64,000 nucleotides of DNA, from positions 43,790 to 107,789 of the forward strand of contig JACERV010000017.1 of the NCBI GenBank assembly GCA_013911065.1. Reading direction: 5' to 3'. Source of the DNA: Ruminococcus sp. (GTDB taxonomy: Bacteria; Bacillota; Clostridia; Lachnospirales; Lachnospiraceae). The notes under the pieces are model-generated. The model worked only from the letters and a program-made list of their open reading frames with translations. It was not told where the DNA came from and ran no database searches. Below, piece after piece: positions 63,874 to 64,000 of the stretch (positions are counted from its first letter, which is position 1; each line of letters opens with the position of its first letter). Both the position numbers and the translations under genes were made by a program.

Positions 63874-64000
63874 TGAACCGACCCCCAAAAGTTAGACCTA
63901 AACATCTAACGATTGGGAGGTCGGTTTTTCTATGGCTAAATATAATTATGAGTTTAAGAAAAAAGTTGTAGATGCATATAACAACGAGGAGGGAGGATAT
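63874..64000 (+). mobile_element. Left end of an IS3-family insertion sequence (cut by window edge)
   Basis: The terminal sequence TGAACCGACCCCCAAAAG begins at 63874 and matches the usual left inverted repeat of IS3-family elements. AACCGACC (63876-63883) pairs with GGTCGGTT (63919-63926), and CCCAA with TTGGG, making a hairpin that would block read-in transcription. The element continues past the window. Confidence 0.8.
63932..64000 (+). CDS. IS3-family transposase OrfA, N-terminus only
   Basis: ATG 63932 opens MAKYNYEFKKKVVDAYNNEE, the start of the helix-turn-helix OrfA protein of IS3/IS150-type elements. GGGAGG precedes the start. Only 23 codons are in the window. Confidence 0.78.
   Translation, partial: MAKYNYEFKKKVVDAYNNEEGGY

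Noticed and set aside
1..64000. tRNA or rRNA genes
   Set aside because: I scanned the intergenic gaps for cloverleaf ends and the T-loop GGTTCAAATC-type motif and saw none that could be supported.

Overview
The window is from a low-GC, spore-forming member of the Clostridia, most probably Lachnospiraceae. The basis is gene content and order, not a database match. Sporulation genes are present (alpha/beta SASP, YlbJ, GerW/YtfJ with its DUF2953 partner). Gram-positive signatures include RecU, YqeK, RsfS, Asp23, FakA and an L27 precursor next to its Prp protease. The HisIE enzyme carries a degenerate HisF-like front end, a form I associate with Lachnospiraceae.

Layout. 1-9.4 kb: end of ruvA, ruvB, zapA, a U32 peptidase, an FtsW/RodA plus class B PBP pair, an unknown gene, DUF2953, gerW and a tiny membrane protein. 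9.5-16.2 kb: rpmB (reverse strand), asp23-fakA-recG, an SASP gene, rsmD-coaD and a coiled-coil gene. 16.1-26.6 kb: ylbJ (reverse), pepD, an M23 peptidase, then a run of RNA-modification and housekeeping genes ending in recU. 26.6-32.2 kb: histidine operon hisZ-hisG-hisD-hisB-hisIE, driven by a consensus promoter inside the end of recU and interrupted by a 108-bp tandem repeat between hisD and hisB.

32.3-43.1 kb looks like an accessory island between conserved blocks. It holds an RNHCP-domain gene behind a leader peptide and attenuator, a small membrane protein, a dbpA-type helicase with a folded 5' UTR, an amidase, two decayed gene fragments, a two-component system with an ABC exporter and a BceR-like operator, and a GNAT acetyltransferase. 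Several of these resemble antibiotic or peptide-stress functions.

43.2-60.4 kb returns to conserved order: two paired radical-SAM-associated genes with RNase G, an SPL-like radical SAM protein, ybaK, aspartate kinase, a CBS protein, an amidohydrolase, rplU-prp-rpmA, and obg-yhbY-nadD-yqeK-rsfS. These are followed by a lipoprotein solute-binding protein with no permease, directly next to a large GGDEF/EAL receptor. 60.4-64 kb: lexA divergent from a YneA-like LysM gene with three LexA-type sites between them, a tyrosine recombinase, a FolT-like ECF S component, and the left end of an IS3-family element cut by the window edge.

The items most worth a second look are the RNHCP attenuator, the solute-binding protein/GGDEF-EAL pair, the hisD-hisB repeat array that rewrites the HisD C-terminus, a structured element present upstream of both recU and the recombinase, and the nested 5' UTR fold of dbpA.
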